DNA from: Duganella qianjiadongensis
Lineage (GTDB): Bacteria; Pseudomonadota; Gammaproteobacteria; Burkholderiales; Burkholderiaceae_D
NCBI RefSeq assembly: GCF_009857915.1
Contig: NZ_WWCM01000008.1
Location: forward strand, 62,001-126,000
DNA length: 64,000 nucleotides
Reading direction: 5' to 3'
The notes under the pieces were generated by a model, which ran no database searches, was not told where the DNA came from, and saw only the letters and a list, made by a program, of their open reading frames with translations. Below are positions 43,507-51,802 of this stretch, one piece after another. The position numbers and the translations under genes are program-made. Position 1 is the stretch's first letter; each line of letters starts with the position of its first letter.

Positions 43507-44298
43507 ATGCAATACCAGAATATCCTGTTCAGCATCGAAGCCGGCATCGCCACGCTGACGCTGAACCGTCCCGATAAACTCAATAGCTTCACCCAGGCGA
43601 TGCACGAGGAAGTGCGCCATGCACTAGCCTGCGTCCAGCAGGACAGTAGCGTGCGCGTGTTCGTGCTGGCCGCTGCGGGCCGCGGCTTCTGTGCTGGCCA
43701 GGACCTGTCCGACCGCGCCGTGGCCCCCGGAGCACCGGCCGTCGATCTGGGCGAGTCGGTCGAGAAAAACTACGCACCGCTGGTGCTGGCGCTGCGTGCC
43801 TTGCCCATGCCCGTCATCTGCGCGGTTAATGGGGTGGCGGCCGGTGCCGGTGCCAATCTGGCGCTGGCTTGCGATATTGTGGTGGCAGGGGAGTCTGCTT
43901 CGTTCGTCGAAGTGTTCTGCAAACTGGGCCTGATACCGGATACGGGCGGCACGTATTTCCTGCCTCGTCTGGTGGGCAATGCACGCGCCATGGGCATGGC
44001 CATGCTGGGCGAGAAAATTCCGGCCGCACTGGCCGAACAGTGGGGACTGATCTGGAAATGCGTAGCCGATGCCGAACTGGCGGGCACCGTGCAGGCCATG
44101 GCAGTGCATTTCTCCACCGCGCCAACCAGAGGGCTGGCCTTCACCAAGCGGGCCCTGTATGCCAGCCCGCAGAACACGCTGGCCGAACAGCTGGCGCTGG
44201 AAGCGGGCATGATGAGCGAGCTGGGACGCAGTGCCGACTACCGTGAAGGCGTGGCTGCGTTCATGGAAAAACGCGCGCCCCAGTTCAAGGGAGAATAA
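43507..44298 (+). CDS. paaG: 1,2-epoxyphenylacetyl-CoA isomerase
   Basis: PaaG converts the ring epoxide to the seven-membered oxepin-CoA and also shifts a double bond later in the pathway. The 263-residue crotonase-fold protein has FVLAAAGRGFCAGQDLSD (acyl-CoA oxyanion hole) and D145 in GLIPDTGGTYFLP, matching the catalytic aspartate of PaaG and lacking the hydratase glutamate pair. GGGAGA precedes the ATG. Only this one crotonase gene is present in the cluster; a dedicated paaF was not found. Confidence 0.93.
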   Translation: MQYQNILFSIEAGIATLTLNRPDKLNSFTQAMHEEVRHALACVQQDSSVRVFVLAAAGRGFCAGQDLSDRAVAPGAPAVDLGESVEKNYAPLVLALRALPMPVICAVNGVAAGAGANLALACDIVVAGESASFVEVFCKLGLIPDTGGTYFLPRLVGNARAMGMAMLGEKIPAALAEQWGLIWKCVADAELAGTVQAMAVHFSTAPTRGLAFTKRALYASPQNTLAEQLALEAGMMSELGRSADYREGVAAFMEKRAPQFKGE

Positions 44299-44300
44299 GC

Positions 44301-45884
44301 ATGGCAGCACTGGATACCGCCCGTACCGTCGCCGTCATCGGCACAGGCGCCATGGGCGCAGGCATTGCGCAGGTGGCGGCAGTCGCTGGCTACACCGTGC
44401 GCCTGTACGATAGCCGGCCCGAAGCCGTCGCCAAAGCCATGTCCGATATCGCAGCGGCACTCAACAAGCTGGTGCAGAAAGAACGGCTGGGCGCAGTCGA
44501 GTGCGCGGCAGCCATCGCCCGCATCCACGCGGCGCTGAGTTTGAACGATGTGGCCGATGCCGGACTGGTGATGGAAGCCATCGTGGAGAATCTGGCTGCT
44601 AAGCGCGCGCTGTTTGGCGAACTGGAAAGCGTGGTCGCGGACGACTGCATCCTCGCTACCAATACCTCGTCGATTTCGGTCACGGCCATTGCGGCAGGCC
44701 TGAAACTGCCGCAGCGGCTGGTCGGCATGCACTTCTTTAATCCGGTGCCGCTGATGGCGCTGGTGGAGGTCATCAGCGGTCTGGCGACCGATGCCGCCGT
44801 GGCGCAAACCGTGTTCGACACCGCGGCTGCATGGGGCAAGCATCCCGTGCATGCACGCTCCACTCCCGGCTTCATCGTCAACCGCGTAGCCCGTCCGTTC
44901 TATGCGGAAGGCTGGCGTTTGCTGGGCGAACAGGCGGCTGATGCCGCCACCATCGATGCCGTGATGCGCGATGCTGGCGGCTTCCGCATGGGGCCCTTCG
45001 AGTTGATGGACCTGATAGGCCACGACGTGAATTTCTCCGTCACCCAGTCGGTATTCCAGGCTTATTTTAACGATCCCCGTTTCACGCCTTCGATCCTGCA
45101 ACAGGAGCTGGTCAACGCTGGTTTCCTGGGCCGCAAATCCGGCCGTGGTCTGTATGACTACAGCACTGGCGCTGCGGCTTCGCTAGCAGCGCAGGCCGAA
45201 GGCCCGCAGCCTAAACCCGAATATGTGAGCTACACCGTGGCGCAGGGTGCCGAGGCCTCGCACCTGCTGGGCGCTGCCATCAGCGACGCATTGGCAGGAC
45301 GTCTGCGCGCAGCGGGCATTCATGTCAACCACCGCAAGGCGCCTGAGGCTCGCGGCAACGGCATGCAGGATGAGGCTCCGGCCTTCCACTGCAATGGTGC
45401 CGCGCTCTACCTGACCGATGGCCGCACTGCCACCCAGCGCGCACGCGACAATCACCATCCCGATACGGTGTTATACGATCTGGCGCTGGACTACAGCAAA
45501 GCGCCACGTATTGCGCTGAGCTGCGCCGACCAGTGTTCGCCTGCGGCCTATCAGGCCGTGGTGGGCTTGTTACAGGCGGCGGGCTTTATCGTCACGCGGC
45601 TTGACGACGTGGCTGGCATGGCCGTCATGCGCACCGTGGCCATGCTGGCTAACGAAGCGGCGGATACGGTCAATCAGGGCGTGTGCAGTGCGCAGGCGGT
45701 CGATGCGGCCATGCAGAAGGGCGTCAACTATCCGCGCGGACCACTGGCGTGGGCCGATGCTATCGGCCTCGATCTGGTGGTGAAAGTGCTGGCTCATCTG
45801 GCAGCGGGCTACGGTGAAGACCGCTATCGGGTGTCGGCGCTGCTGCGCCGCAAACTGGCCGCAGGAGCGCGCGTCCATGGATAA
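44301..45884 (+). CDS. paaH: 3-hydroxyadipyl-CoA dehydrogenase
   Basis: PaaH oxidises 3-hydroxyadipyl-CoA to 3-oxoadipyl-CoA with NAD+. The 527-residue protein has the Rossmann motif VIGTGAMGAGIA at 13-24, EAIVENLAAKR, the catalytic HFFNPVPLM near 142-150 and a C-terminal 3-hydroxyacyl-CoA dehydrogenase domain, which seems duplicated as in other PaaH proteins. It begins 2 bases after the paaG stop and overlaps paaI by 8 bases, so it is firmly within the operon. Confidence 0.93.
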   Translation: MAALDTARTVAVIGTGAMGAGIAQVAAVAGYTVRLYDSRPEAVAKAMSDIAAALNKLVQKERLGAVECAAAIARIHAALSLNDVADAGLVMEAIVENLAAKRALFGELESVVADDCILATNTSSISVTAIAAGLKLPQRLVGMHFFNPVPLMALVEVISGLATDAAVAQTVFDTAAAWGKHPVHARSTPGFIVNRVARPFYAEGWRLLGEQAADAATIDAVMRDAGGFRMGPFELMDLIGHDVNFSVTQSVFQAYFNDPRFTPSILQQELVNAGFLGRKSGRGLYDYSTGAAASLAAQAEGPQPKPEYVSYTVAQGAEASHLLGAAISDALAGRLRAAGIHVNHRKAPEARGNGMQDEAPAFHCNGAALYLTDGRTATQRARDNHHPDTVLYDLALDYSKAPRIALSCADQCSPAAYQAVVGLLQAAGFIVTRLDDVAGMAVMRTVAMLANEAADTVNQGVCSAQAVDAAMQKGVNYPRGPLAWADAIGLDLVVKVLAHLAAGYGEDRYRVSALLRRKLAAGARVHG

Positions 45885-46341
45885 GCCGCCCATCGATCTG
45901 CAGGCAGCACAGGCGCTGGCGGTCGCCGTGGGTGCAGCGCTGTTTGCGCGCGACCCGGCCTCTCAAGCACTCGGTATGCAGATCGCCGAAATGCGCCCCG
46001 GCTACGCCCGCATGACGATGACCATACGCGCCGACATGCTGAACGGCCACCAGAGCTGCCACGGCGGTTTTATCTTCACGCTGGCCGATAGCGCTTTTGC
46101 CTTTGCCTGCAATAGCCACAACATCAATACCGTGGGTGCGGCCTGCACTATCGACTATCTGGCGCCGGGCCGGCTGGGCGATGTGCTGACGGCAGAAGCA
46201 GTGGAGCAGGTGCAGGCTGGCCGCAGCGGCGTATATGACGTGGCCATCCGCAATCAGGAGGGACGCACCATTGCTCTGTTCCGCGGCAAGTCGCATCGGG
46301 TAGGCGGGGAGGTGCTGTCCTTTTCCGGGCTTCCGGTCTAA
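45877..46341 (+). CDS. paaI: Hydroxyphenylacetyl-CoA thioesterase
   Basis: PaaI is a hot-dog-fold thioesterase that salvages CoA from stalled phenylacetate intermediates. The 154-residue protein reads NGHQSCHGGFIFTLADSAFAFACN, the active-site helix of this family, then TVGAACTIDYLAPGRLGD. The ATG at 45877 lies inside the last codons of paaH, with AGGAG at about 45862-45866. Its last codons fall inside a 10-base periodic repeat. Confidence 0.92.
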   Translation: MDKPPIDLQAAQALAVAVGAALFARDPASQALGMQIAEMRPGYARMTMTIRADMLNGHQSCHGGFIFTLADSAFAFACNSHNINTVGAACTIDYLAPGRLGDVLTAEAVEQVQAGRSGVYDVAIRNQEGRTIALFRGKSHRVGGEVLSFSGLPV

Positions 46342-46390
46342 AACGGTCTAAAGCGCGCTAATCCGGTCTAGAACAGACTAATCGGCACTA
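46331..46390 (+). repeat. Six degenerate 10-bp repeats ending in CTA
   Basis: Six successive 10-base units all end in CTA (46338-40, 48-50, 58-60, 68-70, 78-80, 88-90); three of them end in GGTCTA. The array starts inside paaI, spans its stop codon and fills half of the gap to paaJ. The period matches one helical turn. It could be a diverged minisatellite or a regulator-binding array. Confidence 0.65.
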
Positions 46391-46467
46391 GAACCTACTC
46401 GTAATAAACAACCCAGTATCTGCCAGTCTGACGTCAGAGCAGGCGGCAGCAGAATTCAGGAGACACT

Positions 46468-47673
46468 GTGAACGACGCATTTATCTGTGACGCTATCCGC
46501 ACCCCGTTTGGCCGCTACGGCGGCGCACTGGCCAGCGTACGCCCCGACGATCTGGGCGCGCTGCCAATTGCCGCCCTCATGGCACGCAATCCGGGCGTGG
46601 ACTGGAGCAAGGTGGACGATGTCTACTATGGTTGCGCCAATCAGGCCGGCGAAGACAACCGCAATGTGGCACGCATGTCCGCACTGCTGGCGGGCCTGCC
46701 GGTGGAAGTACCTGCTTCCACCATCAACCGCCTGTGCGGTTCCAGTCTGGATGCCGTGGGCATGGCCGCACGCGCCATCAAATCGGGCGAAGCACAGCTG
46801 GTCATCGCCGGTGGCGTGGAAAGCATGACGCGCGCGCCCTTCGTCATGGCCAAGGCCGATAGCGCCTATACACGCGCCGCAAAAATCGAGGACACCACCA
46901 TAGGCTGGCGTTTCGTCAACCCGCTGATGAAGGCGCAGTACGGCATCGACTCCATGCCGGAAACGGCGGAGAACGTGGCACAGGAATTCGCCATCAGCCG
47001 CGCCGATCAGGATGCGTTTGCGCTGCGCAGCCAGCAGCGCTGGGCCGCCGCCCATGCCGCCGGTGTATTCCGTGACGAGATCGTGCCGGTCACCCTGGCG
47101 CAGAAAAAAGGCGATCCCAGAATCGTCGATACGGATGAACACCCGCGTCCGGACACCAGCGCAGAAATGCTGGCAAAGCTCAAAGGCGTGGTGCGTGCGG
47201 ATGGCAGCGTCACGGCCGGGAATGCGTCCGGCGTGAATGACGGCGCTTGCGCCATCCTGCTGGCTTCCGCTGCCGCCGCCGAACAATATGGCCTGAAGAA
47301 GCGCGCCCGCGTGCTGGGCATGGCCACTGCCGGTCTGGCGCCGCGCATCATGGGCTTCGGCCCTGCGCCTGCATCGAAAAAAGTACTGGCGCAACTGGGC
47401 CTGAATATCGGCCAGATGGATGTGATCGAACTGAACGAAGCCTTTGCCGCGCAGGGGCTGGCCGTGACCCGCGATCTGGGACTGGCCGACGATGCCGCCC
47501 ATGTGAATCCGAATGGCGGCGCGATTGCCATCGGCCATCCGCTTGGCGCTTCCGGTGCGCGGCTGGTGCTGGCTGCCGTCAACCAGCTGGAACGTACAGG
47601 CGGCCGCTACGCGCTGTGCACCATGTGCATAGGCGTGGGGCAGGGCATCGCTGTCGTGATCGAACGCGTCTGA
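46468..47673 (+). CDS. paaJ: 3-oxoadipyl-CoA/3-oxo-5,6-dehydrosuberyl-CoA thiolase
   Basis: PaaJ is the beta-ketothiolase that cleaves 3-oxo-5,6-dehydrosuberyl-CoA and 3-oxoadipyl-CoA, releasing acetyl-CoA and finally succinyl-CoA. The 401-residue protein has the thiolase nucleophile C90 in [12 protein letters not shown]357 in GHPLGASG and C387 in [10 protein letters not shown]. Translation starts at GTG (46468) with CAGGAGA upstream. The paaI-paaJ gap holds the 10-base repeat. Confidence 0.95.
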   Translation: MNDAFICDAIRTPFGRYGGALASVRPDDLGALPIAALMARNPGVDWSKVDDVYYGCANQAGEDNRNVARMSALLAGLPVEVPASTINRLCGSSLDAVGMAARAIKSGEAQLVIAGGVESMTRAPFVMAKADSAYTRAAKIEDTTIGWRFVNPLMKAQYGIDSMPETAENVAQEFAISRADQDAFALRSQQRWAAAHAAGVFRDEIVPVTLAQKKGDPRIVDTDEHPRPDTSAEMLAKLKGVVRADGSVTAGNASGVNDGACAILLASAAAAEQYGLKKRARVLGMATAGLAPRIMGFGPAPASKKVLAQLGLNIGQMDVIELNEAFAAQGLAVTRDLGLADDAAHVNPNGGAIAIGHPLGASGARLVLAAVNQLERTGGRYALCTMCIGVGQGIAVVIERV

Positions 47674-47683
47674 AGGAGCCCGC

Positions 47684-48295
47684 ATGGTCAAAGTCTATGA
47701 AATCAACGGCGTCACGCCGGTGGTCCACCCCACGGCCTATGTGCATCCCAGCGCCGTGCTGATCGGCGATGTCATCGTCGGCCCGCGTTGCTACATCGGC
47801 CCGCTGGCATCGCTGCGTGGCGACTTCGGCCGCCTGATACTGGAGGAGGGCGCCAACCTGCAGGACACCTGCGTCATGCACGGTTTTCCCGGCGCCGACA
47901 CGGTGGTGGAGCAGGATGGCCACATCGGTCACGGCGCCGTGCTGCATGGCTGCCGCATAGGCCGCAATGCGCTGGTGGGTATGAACAGCGTGGTCATGGA
48001 TAACGCCGTGATCGGCGCGGAAAGCATAGTGGCTGCCATGAGCTTTGTGAAAGCCGGCATGGAAGTGCCGCCGCGCAGTCTGGTGGTGGGATCGCCTGCC
48101 AAAGTGGCGCGATCGCTGCGCGACGATGAAATTCAATGGAAGAGCGCCGGTACGGCGCAGTATCAGGAGCTGGCGGTGCGCTCCATGCTCACCATGCGCG
48201 AAACGGTGGCACTGACGGAGCTGCCGCCGCAGCGGCCACGCATGCAATGGGATAGCGCACTGCCACTGCACCTGCACAAAAACGCCTCGGCATAA
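47684..48295 (+). CDS. paaY: PaaY gamma-class hexapeptide-repeat thioesterase
   Basis: PaaY is a left-handed beta-helix protein related to gamma carbonic anhydrases; it acts as a metal-dependent thioesterase on 2-hydroxycyclohepta-1,4,6-triene-1-formyl-CoA, freeing CoA. The 203-residue protein shows hexapeptide repeats ([46 protein letters not shown]). AAGGAG precedes the ATG, 10 bases after the paaJ stop. Confidence 0.93.
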   Translation: MVKVYEINGVTPVVHPTAYVHPSAVLIGDVIVGPRCYIGPLASLRGDFGRLILEEGANLQDTCVMHGFPGADTVVEQDGHIGHGAVLHGCRIGRNALVGMNSVVMDNAVIGAESIVAAMSFVKAGMEVPPRSLVVGSPAKVARSLRDDEIQWKSAGTAQYQELAVRSMLTMRETVALTELPPQRPRMQWDSALPLHLHKNASA

Positions 48296-48310
48296 AAACG
48301 GAGACACACG

Positions 48311-50362
48311 ATGACACAAGTAGCAACCCTGCAAAGCTTTATCGGCGGGCGCTGGATCGGCAGCGAGGCTGCCCTACCCCTGCGCGGAGCCTTGAACAAT
48401 GCGCTGATCTATCACACCCACGCCGAGCAGATCGATTTCGATGAAGCCGTTACCTACGCCCGCAAGACCGGCGTGCCGGCGCTGATGCAGATGGATTTCC
48501 AGCAGCGCGCCGCACGCCTCAAGGCACTGGCACTGTATCTGCTGGGCCGCAAGGAAGAACTGTATGCCATTTCCCACCTGACCGGCGCCACCCGCGCCGA
48601 TAGCTGGGTCGATATCGAAGGCGGCACCGGCACCCTGTTCGCCTATGCCAGCATGGGCAGCCGCGAACTGCCATCCTCGAACGTGCTGCACGAGGGGCCG
48701 GCCATGGCGCTGGGTAAAAGCGGTGGCTTCGCCGGTACCCACATACTGGTGCCGCGCGGCGGTCTCGCTGTGCACATCAACGCGTTCAACTTCCCGATCT
48801 GGGGCCTGCTGGAAAAGTTTGCGCCGAGTTTTCTGGCTGCCATGCCATGCATAGGCAAGCCTGCCACGGCCACCAGCTACCTGACCGAAGCGCTGGTGCG
48901 CATGATGCATGAATCCGGCCTGCTGCCGGAAGGCGCGCTGCAGCTGGTGATAGGTTCGACCGGCGATCTGCTGGAGCGCGTCAATGGCGCCGATGTAGTG
49001 ACCTTTACCGGGTCGGCAGATACAGCGGCCAAATTGCGCGCACACCGTAACCTGATCGCCAATTCCGTGTCCTTCACGGCGGAAGCCGATTCGCTCAACT
49101 GCGCAATTCTGGCACCCGATGTCACGCCGGACGATGCGGAGTTCGATCTCTTCATCAAAGAAGTGGCGCGCGAAATGACGGGCAAGGCGGGCCAGAAATG
49201 TACCGCCATCCGCCGCATATTAGTGCCGCAAGCGCTGGTTGACGCAGTCGGCACGCGCCTGCGCGAACGGCTGGCCAAGGTCAGCGTGGGTGATCCATCG
49301 GTGGAAGGTGTGCGCATGGGCGCGCTGGCATCGAAAGATCAGCAGCGCGATGTGGCTGAACGCGTGGCCTTGCTGGCACAGGGTAACGAAGTACTGTTCG
49401 GCGAGCGCGATGGCTTCCATCCTGTCGGCGAGGGCGTCAGCGAAGGCGCATTCCATGCGCCCACGCTGCTGCTGTGCCGCGACGGCATGCGTAACGACGC
49501 CGTGCACGACGTGGAAGCCTTCGGCCCGGTCAGCACCATCATCAGCTACAACGGTATCGAACAGGCCATGATGCTGGCGGCGCGTGGCCGCGGTTCGCTG
49601 GTGTCCACGCTGGTAACGCGCGATCCCGCCACCGCCGCGTATGCCGTGCCGATGGCCGCAGCCTCGCATGGCCGCGTGCTGATACTGGAGCGGGAAGCCG
49701 CGGTCGATTCCACCGGCCACGGTTCGCCGCTGCCCCAGCTGAAACACGGCGGCCCGGGCCGCGCCGGTGGCGGCGAAGAACTGGGCGGCATCCGCGCCGT
49801 ACGTCATTTCCTGCAGCGCGCTGCCGTACAAGGCTCCCCCACCATGCTGGCCGCCGTTACGGGGGAATACGTGCGTGGCGCCAGGGTGCAGGAAAGCGAG
49901 CAGCACCCGTTCCGCAAATATTTCGAAGACCTGAACATGGGCGACTCGCTGCTGACCCACCGCCGTACCGTCAGCGAAGCCGACATCGTCAATTTCGGCG
50001 GCGTGTCGGGCGATTATTTCTACATGCACTTCGACGAGATTGCCGCCAAAGACACCCAGTTCGGCAAGCGCATCGCCCACGGCTATTTCGTGCTGTCCGC
50101 CGCTGCGGGCCTGTTCGTTTCGCCGGCACCGGGGCCGGTGCTGGCCAACTACGGTCTGGATAATCTGCGCTTTATTACGCCGGTAGCCATCGGCGATACC
50201 ATCCGCGCCCGTCTGACCTGCAAGCGCAAGGTGGACCGCAACCGTACCGACGACAAGGGCATAGGTCAGGGCGTGGTAGCGTGGGATGTGCAGGTCACCA
50301 ACCAGAACGACGAACTGGTAGCCAGTTACGACATTCTGACGCTGGTGATGAAGCGGCACTAG
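48311..50362 (+). CDS. paaZ: Bifunctional oxepin-CoA hydrolase / 3-oxo-5,6-dehydrosuberyl-CoA semialdehyde dehydrogenase
   Basis: PaaZ opens the oxepin ring and oxidises the resulting aldehyde. The 683-residue fusion has an N-terminal aldehyde dehydrogenase with catalytic C297 (GQKCTAIRR) and general base E258 (TAEADSL), and a C-terminal MaoC-like hydratase domain from about residue 530, with D568 and H573 in SGDYFYMHFDE. These sit two and seven positions later than the corresponding E. coli residues as I remember them. CGGAGAC precedes the ATG. It ends the paa operon. Confidence 0.96.
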   Translation: MTQVATLQSFIGGRWIGSEAALPLRGALNNALIYHTHAEQIDFDEAVTYARKTGVPALMQMDFQQRAARLKALALYLLGRKEELYAISHLTGATRADSWVDIEGGTGTLFAYASMGSRELPSSNVLHEGPAMALGKSGGFAGTHILVPRGGLAVHINAFNFPIWGLLEKFAPSFLAAMPCIGKPATATSYLTEALVRMMHESGLLPEGALQLVIGSTGDLLERVNGADVVTFTGSADTAAKLRAHRNLIANSVSFTAEADSLNCAILAPDVTPDDAEFDLFIKEVAREMTGKAGQKCTAIRRILVPQALVDAVGTRLRERLAKVSVGDPSVEGVRMGALASKDQQRDVAERVALLAQGNEVLFGERDGFHPVGEGVSEGAFHAPTLLLCRDGMRNDAVHDVEAFGPVSTIISYNGIEQAMMLAARGRGSLVSTLVTRDPATAAYAVPMAAASHGRVLILEREAAVDSTGHGSPLPQLKHGGPGRAGGGEELGGIRAVRHFLQRAAVQGSPTMLAAVTGEYVRGARVQESEQHPFRKYFEDLNMGDSLLTHRRTVSEADIVNFGGVSGDYFYMHFDEIAAKDTQFGKRIAHGYFVLSAAAGLFVSPAPGPVLANYGLDNLRFITPVAIGDTIRARLTCKRKVDRNRTDDKGIGQGVVAWDVQVTNQNDELVASYDILTLVMKRH

Positions 50363-50377
50363 GCCGCTTGATGAGGC

Positions 50378-50410
50378 GTGCAGCACGTGCCTTAACGGGC
50401 ACTGCTGCAC
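50378..50410 (+). terminator. Hairpin after paaZ
   Basis: Arms 50378-50391 and 50397-50410 pair as GTGCAGCA / TGCTGCAC plus GTGCC / GGCAC with one bulged C, around a TTAAC loop. It lies between the convergent paaZ and peptidase genes. The tail is not T-rich. Confidence 0.5.
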
Positions 50411-50423
50411 AATTTGCGCTGGC

Positions 50424-51650
50424 CTACTTATTCAGACCGAACGGATCATCGATGCTGTGTGCCGGTTCGGTGAACCATTTCGGACCGTTCTCGGTCATGT
50501 AGAAATGGTCTTCATGGCGCACGCCGAATTCGCCCGGTATGCAGATCATCGGCTCGTTCGAGAAGCACATGCCCACATCGAGCGGCGTCTTGTCGCCACC
50601 CACCAGATACGGCCATTCGTGGATGTCGAGACCGATGCCATGGCCGGTACGGTGCGGCAGTCCCGGTAGCTTGTAGCCGGGGCCAAAACCGTCTGCTTCC
50701 AGCGAACGGCGCGCCGCCGCATCCACTTCCTCGCATGGCACACCCAGTTGCGCAGCATTGAAAGCCGCCTGCTGGGCAGCCTTCTCGCTGTTCCACACGG
50801 AGCGCTGACGCTCGCTCGGCGTACCGTACACATAGGTGCGGGTGATGTCGGAAATGTAGTTGTGCAGTTTGCAGCCTGTGTCGATCAGCACGGTGTCGCC
50901 TTGGCGCAACGTTTGCACATAGCTCACGCCATGCGGGTAGGCCGTGGCTACACCAAACAGCACGATTACGAAATACGAACCGGAAGCACCCACCTTGCGA
51001 TGCGCGAGGTTGATAAATTCTTCCACCTCGGTGGTGGTGATCCCCTCCCGCAGGATGCTGGCGGTGGCCACATGCACGGCCAGCGTCATGTCCTTGGCGC
51101 GCTGCATCAGGGCGATTTCATTTGCTGATTTGCGCGTGCGGCAGTGCGCTGTCACCTTGCGTGCGTTTTCCAGCGTGTAGCCTTCTGCCAGCGGGCGGAT
51201 GCCGTCGTAGATGAAGAAGGCGGCACTCTCGCAGATACCGATGCGCGGCGCGGCAGCACCTGCGGCCGGTGCAATGCCCATGCGCTGCAGCGTATCGACG
51301 AACAGCTGGTAGGGGCTCTCGTGCTCGTGCCAGGTGTTGACGCGGCCCTCCACCAGCATGAAGTCTTTCAGCGTACTTTCTTCAAAAGCGGGGGCAATGT
51401 ATTCGACCGCGCCGCTGGCCGGCAAAATAGCGCCCACCATGCGTTCGCTCGGATACCAGCGCGTGCCGGTGAAGTACATCAGATTGGCGCCAGCATTGAT
51501 GTAGATGGCGGCGACGCCCTGCGCTTGCATATAGGCCTGCGCCTTGGCGATGCGCTGCAGGTGTTCGTCTTTGCCGATGGGGACAGCGCCCGCCGTCATG
51601 TCCGACAGGGAGGCCAGCGCCTCTTCGATGGTTTTTCCACCTATGGTCAT
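50424..51650 (-). CDS. M24-family Xaa-Pro peptidase
   Basis: This 408-residue cytoplasmic metallopeptidase has a creatinase-like N-terminal domain and the pita-bread catalytic domain. Metal ligands are visible in order: two aspartates in VLIDTGCKLHNYISDITRTY, a histidine in HGIGLDIHEWP, and glutamates in CFSNEPMICIPGEFGVRHEDH. It probably removes N-terminal residues before proline, or dipeptides ending in proline. The ribosome binding site is weak (AGGGAT). It is convergent with paaZ and shares direction with the two M4 proteases. Confidence 0.92.
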   Translation of the reverse strand: MTIGGKTIEEALASLSDMTAGAVPIGKDEHLQRIAKAQAYMQAQGVAAIYINAGANLMYFTGTRWYPSERMVGAILPASGAVEYIAPAFEESTLKDFMLVEGRVNTWHEHESPYQLFVDTLQRMGIAPAAGAAAPRIGICESAAFFIYDGIRPLAEGYTLENARKVTAHCRTRKSANEIALMQRAKDMTLAVHVATASILREGITTTEVEEFINLAHRKVGASGSYFVIVLFGVATAYPHGVSYVQTLRQGDTVLIDTGCKLHNYISDITRTYVYGTPSERQRSVWNSEKAAQQAAFNAAQLGVPCEEVDAAARRSLEADGFGPGYKLPGLPHRTGHGIGLDIHEWPYLVGGDKTPLDVGMCFSNEPMICIPGEFGVRHEDHFYMTENGPKWFTEPAHSIDDPFGLNK

Positions 51651-51719
51651 TTTTATATCCCTGAGTTAGATCGCTGAGTAGAACGCCGGTAAGCGTCAGG
51701 CGGGGATGATATCAGCTTT

Positions 51720-51760
51720 ATGCCAGCAAGCCAGTAACCGCAAGCCTTGCTGGCATTTTT
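51720..51760 (+). terminator. 11-bp hairpin followed by TTTTT on the + strand
   Basis: ATGCCAGCAAG (51720-51730) and CTTGCTGGCAT (51746-51756) pair perfectly and are followed by TTTTT (51756-51760), the classic form of an intrinsic terminator. It faces the + strand although both neighbours are on the minus strand. It lies between the M4 protease stop and the M24 peptidase start. Confidence 0.55.
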
Positions 51761-51802
51761 GGTATGCCGATTTCGGCATCGGCCTGTGATGCGGATTTCC
51801 CT

